Assembly (NCBI GenBank): GCA_955652855.1
Contig: CATPCN010000339.1
Span: forward strand, 1 to 8,313
Length of the DNA: 8,313 nucleotides
From: an uncultured Chthoniobacterales bacterium
GTDB lineage: Bacteria; Verrucomicrobiota; Verrucomicrobiae; Chthoniobacterales; UBA10450
Direction of reading: 5' to 3'
Part shown: in pieces, positions 5,843 to 8,313 of the stretch
How the letters are laid out: every line of letters begins with the position of its first letter
How positions within the stretch are numbered: the stretch's first letter is position 1
Notes under the pieces: generated by a model
Seen by the model: only the letters and a program-made list of their open reading frames with translations
Told to the model about the DNA's origin: nothing
Database searches by the model: none
Made by a program: the position numbers and the translations under genes

Positions 5843-5860
5843 GGCACGCCGTGGCGTGCC
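5843..5860 (-). terminator. GC-rich hairpin downstream of the exosortase gene (possible terminator)
   Basis: GGCACGCC (5843-5850) and GGCGTGCC (5853-5860) pair perfectly with a two-base centre, 43 bases past the exosortase stop on the minus strand. The transcript would read GCGCGC then TTTT after the stem. The T-run is short and displaced, so a terminator is plausible but not secure; the hairpin itself is certain. Confidence 0.4.
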
Positions 5861-5903
5861 TGCAAGAATTGTTTCGCGGCGTAGCGAGTGATAAGCGGAT
5901 TCG

Positions 5904-7682
5904 TCACGTCCTGGGGTTGGCGTCAACGACGACAACCTCACGAATCAACGCGTTAAATTTCGCTTCCGCTTTTTCGGGATCAATTCGATGCGGCGCCACT
6001 AGGATTACCTCCAGCACCTGCTGGCCGAGATTGCGAAGACCCTCGCGGACGGCCCGATAACGATCGGCCACAGCCCATTCGACTGCGCCTCCCGCCATTC
6101 GTTGCATGATCGAGGTCTCGTCCCGCCGGACCCAGTCTTCGCGCAGACAAAAAAAAGCGTCGGCGAATAATGGTCTTTCGGCGGGAGATGAATCACGAGC
6201 AAACACCATATGGCGGGCCGGAAGGGCAAAGTTTTCCGTCACCGAATAACTTTTGAGCCCGGTATCGGCAATCTGTCGCCATCCGACATTCGGCAGACAG
6301 ACGTCGGGGCGGTGAGCTCTCGCGCGGAGAATGCTCGATGCGCCCGGGTCCCACCGGAAGAAATAAAGGAAACAGGTCGCGGTCGAGTCCTTCGAGGGAT
6401 CATCGGTGGCGGGAACAGAGACTGGCCACGCCACCTCACGGCCTTTATCGAATCGCAGAATCGAGCGGACCAATTCGTCGATGCGAATCTCGTGAAATCC
6501 TGGAGCATTTTCCGGCCAGCGCACGGCCCATTGCGCGCGCGAAATCAAATCTCGCTCGTGCCAGCGATACCATCCTTCTATCGCGACCTCGACAAGCAAG
6601 AGCCAGCAGAAGCAAAGTAGGAAGCAAAAAGTAGGAAGTAGGAAGCCGGAGCGTTCTCTCTTGGATTCTTCTACTTTTCTGCTTTCTGCTTTTCGTCCGA
6701 GTCGTGCCGCCAGGGCAAAGCATGAGGCGAATACGACTCCAACGATCGTGTATCCCGCCACATCGTGCCAACTCGAGACTGCAGAGGTTCCTCGCGTAGC
6801 TGCGATCCAGACGAGGAAAAATGCGCGCGCGAAATTCGCGATCAGCGCCACCCCGAGCGCGAGAAAAACGAGAGCGACGCGGCGCGGGGGGGAAAGCCGC
6901 TTCAGTTCGCCGAAAAGCAGGCCGATCATGAGCGAGGTCTGGAGCGAGCGGATGCCGCTGCATGCTTCGTTCACGCCAACAAGCCCGGTGCTCACTCGAA
7001 TCAGGCTACCTTCAAGTTGGGCGGCGATTCCGAAAAGGTTCAAAGCCTCCGTCGCAAATGCGGCGACGAAGCGCATCAACCCTTGAACAATCGGCTGTTC
7101 GATTGGCGTGACCCACGGAACTGCGACGAAAAAAAATCCGACCGGAAAAGCGAAATGCCGGAGCCACGGTTGGCCACCCGCCCGCCAGATGACAACAACT
7201 GTTAGTGCGGCGACGGCTGATGCGTGAACCCATGCAAGCGGCCGCCAATCCGGATTGGCAATTTCGAATAAGCGAATCGGAAAGAGGATCAGTAGCGCCG
7301 TGCACGCGAGGCCCATCGCGACCCATCCGTATCTTAAAGGTGGCTGCGGATGCGGTCGATCTTCCCAACGGAGCCAGAAAAGAAAGAGCGCGAAAAAGGG
7401 AACGAACCAACCGTAGTTATATTGCTCGTTGACCGACCATTCGTTGCTCAGATGACGGCAGAGGACGAACCAGAGCGCCATCAGTGCGACAGCCAGCGCG
7501 GCGCGAGCGAGACCGCGGTCGCTTTGCGTGGTTACGGGCTGTGTTTGCGTCAGAACGGAATTCAATCTGCGCTGATTATACCGCACGGACCGAAGGGATG
7601 AAAGCGCTGCTGCAGTAACGTCCACGGGTTGTATGGGGTTTTGCGCCCGTTTTTTTGCAGCGGCACTCTCTGAGCGTCGCAT
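5904..7682 (-). CDS. Exosortase fused to a C-terminal EpsI-like (DUF3485-type) domain
   Basis: Polytopic inner-membrane transpeptidase that recognises and cleaves PEP-CTERM signals. Counted from the ATG at 7682 (592 residues), transmembrane helices begin near residue 61. The three expected catalytic residues are present: Cys241 in NEACSGIRSL, Arg286 in NFARAFFLVW and His306 in WHDVAGYTIVG. A low-complexity linker (330-352) is followed by another membrane segment (about 346-366) and a soluble domain. That domain carries HRPDVCLPNVGW (457-468), matching the CLP-GW signature of EpsI proteins, usually a separate product encoded next to exosortase genes. The start is uncertain: an in-frame TTG at 7775 would overlap the divergent GT26 gene, and a TTG at 7565 would leave a more typical 22-residue lead before the first helix. 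The stop is TGA at 5906-5904. The PEP-CTERM gene downstream on the same strand is the obvious candidate substrate. Confidence 0.92.
   Translation of the reverse strand: MRRSESAAAKKRAQNPIQPVDVTAAALSSLRSVRYNQRRLNSVLTQTQPVTTQSDRGLARAALAVALMALWFVLCRHLSNEWSVNEQYNYGWFVPFFALFLFWLRWEDRPHPQPPLRYGWVAMGLACTALLILFPIRLFEIANPDWRPLAWVHASAVAALTVVVIWRAGGQPWLRHFAFPVGFFFVAVPWVTPIEQPIVQGLMRFVAAFATEALNLFGIAAQLEGSLIRVSTGLVGVNEACSGIRSLQTSLMIGLLFGELKRLSPPRRVALVFLALGVALIANFARAFFLVWIAATRGTSAVSSWHDVAGYTIVGVVFASCFALAARLGRKAESRKVEESKRERSGFLLPTFCFLLCFCWLLLVEVAIEGWYRWHERDLISRAQWAVRWPENAPGFHEIRIDELVRSILRFDKGREVAWPVSVPATDDPSKDSTATCFLYFFRWDPGASSILRARAHRPDVCLPNVGWRQIADTGLKSYSVTENFALPARHMVFARDSSPAERPLFADAFFCLREDWVRRDETSIMQRMAGGAVEWAVADRYRAVREGLRNLGQQVLEVILVAPHRIDPEKAEAKFNALIREVVVVDANPRT
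6614..6695 (-). repeat. Low-complexity inverted dispersed repeat embedded in the exosortase coding frame
   Basis: On the plus strand AGCAAAAAGTAGGAAG (6623-6638), followed by GTAGGAAG-type units, is nearly the reverse complement of CTTCTACTTTTCTGCT (6668-6683), which is followed by TTCTGCTTTT. The RNA could form an imperfect stem of about 15 pairs with a loop near 29 bases. In the protein it encodes RKAESRKVEESKRERS and then GFLLPTF. I recall KAESRK and FLLPTSYFLL strings as hallmark translations of a common intergenic repeat. It sits at the junction of exosortase core and EpsI-like domain. Confidence 0.65.
7575..7580 (-). promoter_or_regulatory. Consensus TATAAT inside the 5' region of the exosortase gene
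   Basis: The minus strand reads TATAAT at 7580-7575. A suitably spaced -35 is poor (TTCATC, 3 of 6). Transcription from here would start near 7568, which suits only a start at or beyond the TTG at 7565. It could be a promoter if the annotated ATG at 7682 is wrong, or a chance match. Confidence 0.25.
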
Positions 7683-7719
7683 GCTTTTGACGGGACAGAG
7701 CCCATCCCTCCAGCAGGGA

Positions 7720-7749
7720 AATGTTGGACGTGAGACGCCTAATGTTGGA
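7720..7749. repeat. Short direct repeat AATGTTGGA just before the GT26 start
   Basis: AATGTTGGA occurs at 7720-7728 and 7741-7749, 21 bases apart, with CGTGAGACGCCT between. The pattern resembles the degenerate GTTGGACGT-type low-complexity spacers found between genes in many Verrucomicrobiota. The second copy supplies the GGAAG that serves as the likely ribosome binding site of the GT26 gene. Confidence 0.5.
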
Positions 7750-7760
7750 AGATGCCGGTG

Positions 7761-8313
7761 ATGGCCACTCAACAAATCCTCGGCCTGCGATTCTTCGATG
7801 GAACGGTAGTGGAAGCTGTCGATGAGGCGATGGAGGGTAGCGAACTGATCGTAGCGCCATCGGGCACGTGCTTCGCGCGTCTGATAGAGGATGCGATTTA
7901 TCGCCGCGCCGTCACGGCAGCGGACGTGGTGTTGCCCGATAGCGGTTTCATGGTGCTTCTTTGGCGTCTCTTGCAGCGACAGCGAATCAAGCGAATCTCA
8001 GGTCTCGCATATTTAAAAGAGCTCCTGCGCCAACCAACCCTGCGCGAAGCGGGCCGCACGTTTTGGATTTTTCCAAACGAATCCGCGCGAGAGAAGGGAG
8101 TCGGCTGGCTGACCGGACAAGGTTTTCGCATCGACTCGGCAGATTGTTACGTTGCGCCGATTTACGGAGCGGAAGTCAAAGACGAAATACTACCTCGCCG
8201 AATTTCAGAACGCCGTCCGCGGCATATTATTATTGGGCTGGCCGGCGGCGTTCAGGAAAAACTGGGAGCGTTCCTTCGCAACCGCCTCGACCTCGAAACC
8301 ACCATTCATTGCA
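7761..8313 (+). CDS. WecG/TagA/CpsF family glycosyltransferase (GT26), 3' end cut by window edge
   Basis: Membrane-associated enzyme that adds the second sugar to an undecaprenyl-diphosphate-linked sugar in surface-polysaccharide synthesis. The 184 visible residues follow the family pattern: a LGLRFFDGTVVEAVDEAM opening (7-24), IVAPSGTCFARLIED (30-44), RRAVTAADVVLPDSG (48-62) with the conserved Asp60, KRISGLAYLKELL (77-89) and IIIGLAGGVQEKLG (156-169) where the family has its G-P-K-QE motif. The ATG at 7761 is preceded by GGAAG at 9 bases; an in-frame ATG at 7752 would place GGAAG directly against the start codon, so I prefer 7761. It is divergent from the exosortase gene, so the short gap should hold opposing promoters, though I cannot identify a convincing plus-strand one. 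Family assignment is firm; the exact sugar is unknown. Confidence 0.9.
   Translation, partial: MATQQILGLRFFDGTVVEAVDEAMEGSELIVAPSGTCFARLIEDAIYRRAVTAADVVLPDSGFMVLLWRLLQRQRIKRISGLAYLKELLRQPTLREAGRTFWIFPNESAREKGVGWLTGQGFRIDSADCYVAPIYGAEVKDEILPRRISERRPRHIIIGLAGGVQEKLGAFLRNRLDLETTIHC

Larger units (their letters stand above)
5364..5903. other. 540-base intergenic spacer rich in repeats, no gene
   Basis: No plausible protein on either strand. Going left to right it contains the candidate PEP-CTERM promoter, a T/A-rich tract (5432-5456), a single TCACA/TCTGTG-type repeat (5458-5484), about 145 bases with no recognised content, an inverted pair of the same repeat (5630-5708), a 10-base-arm palindrome (5753-5775) and a GC-rich hairpin (5843-5860) just beyond the exosortase stop. 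It separates the exosortase gene from its likely substrate gene, so these two are probably transcribed separately. Confidence 0.7.

Noticed and set aside
5423..5891. Short open frames on both strands in the spacer between the exosortase and PEP-CTERM genes
   Set aside because: Their translations come from the TCTGTG-type repeats and hairpins and show no domain, signal peptide or ribosome binding site.
6445..6963. 172-residue minus-strand frame overlapping the exosortase
   Set aside because: It is an alternative frame of the exosortase gene, rich in Arg and Pro. Its KSRKQKSRR and LPTSYFLLPT strings come from the embedded repeat.
7624..7657. Plus-strand terminator-like ACGGG...CCCGT followed by seven T
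   Set aside because: The stem is only five pairs with a 17-base loop, and no plus-strand gene ends upstream.
1..8313. A defence, toxin-antitoxin or phage system
   Set aside because: None of the real genes shows nuclease, toxin, integrase or phage motifs; the intact genes fit surface polysaccharide and protein sorting.

Overview
The window looks like part of an exosortase/PEP-CTERM and exopolysaccharide locus from a soil- or freshwater-type Verrucomicrobiota bacterium. This placement is inferred from gene content, from moderately high GC, from short intergenic repeats that I associate with that phylum, and from weak or absent Shine-Dalgarno sequences. No 16S rRNA or other taxonomic marker is present.

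Layout: almost everything is on the minus strand. Reading that strand from the right: an exosortase fused to an EpsI-like domain (5904-7682), a 540-base spacer full of palindromes and degenerate repeats, a PEP-CTERM secreted protein (4527-5363), a single-pass membrane TPR protein (2632-4461), and an ABC-2 polysaccharide export permease (1694-2521). Next comes about 950 bases of debris (743-1693): an orphan signal-peptide ORF on the plus strand, a C-terminal amidase remnant, two related palindromes and the 5' half of a tRNA gene. Last is a family 2 glycosyltransferase cut by the left edge (1-742). At the right edge a GT26 (WecG/TagA/CpsF) glycosyltransferase runs divergently on the plus strand (7761-8313, cut by the edge).

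How the genes may work together: the GT26 and GT2 enzymes would assemble a polysaccharide, and the permease would export it if paired with an ATPase encoded elsewhere. The exosortase would cleave PEP-CTERM proteins such as the neighbour at 4527-5363 and hand them to the cell surface. The TPR protein would be a membrane scaffold on the outer face. Exosortases are commonly found beside EPS genes, so this is a recognisable type of locus, not an unknown system.

The most unusual points are: a dispersed-repeat sequence carried in frame inside the exosortase gene at its domain junction; the exosortase-EpsI fusion; an ABC export permease with no ATPase partner and a truncated gene abutting its stop; a tRNA gene with only its 5' half; and several different palindromic or degenerate repeats packed into one window.
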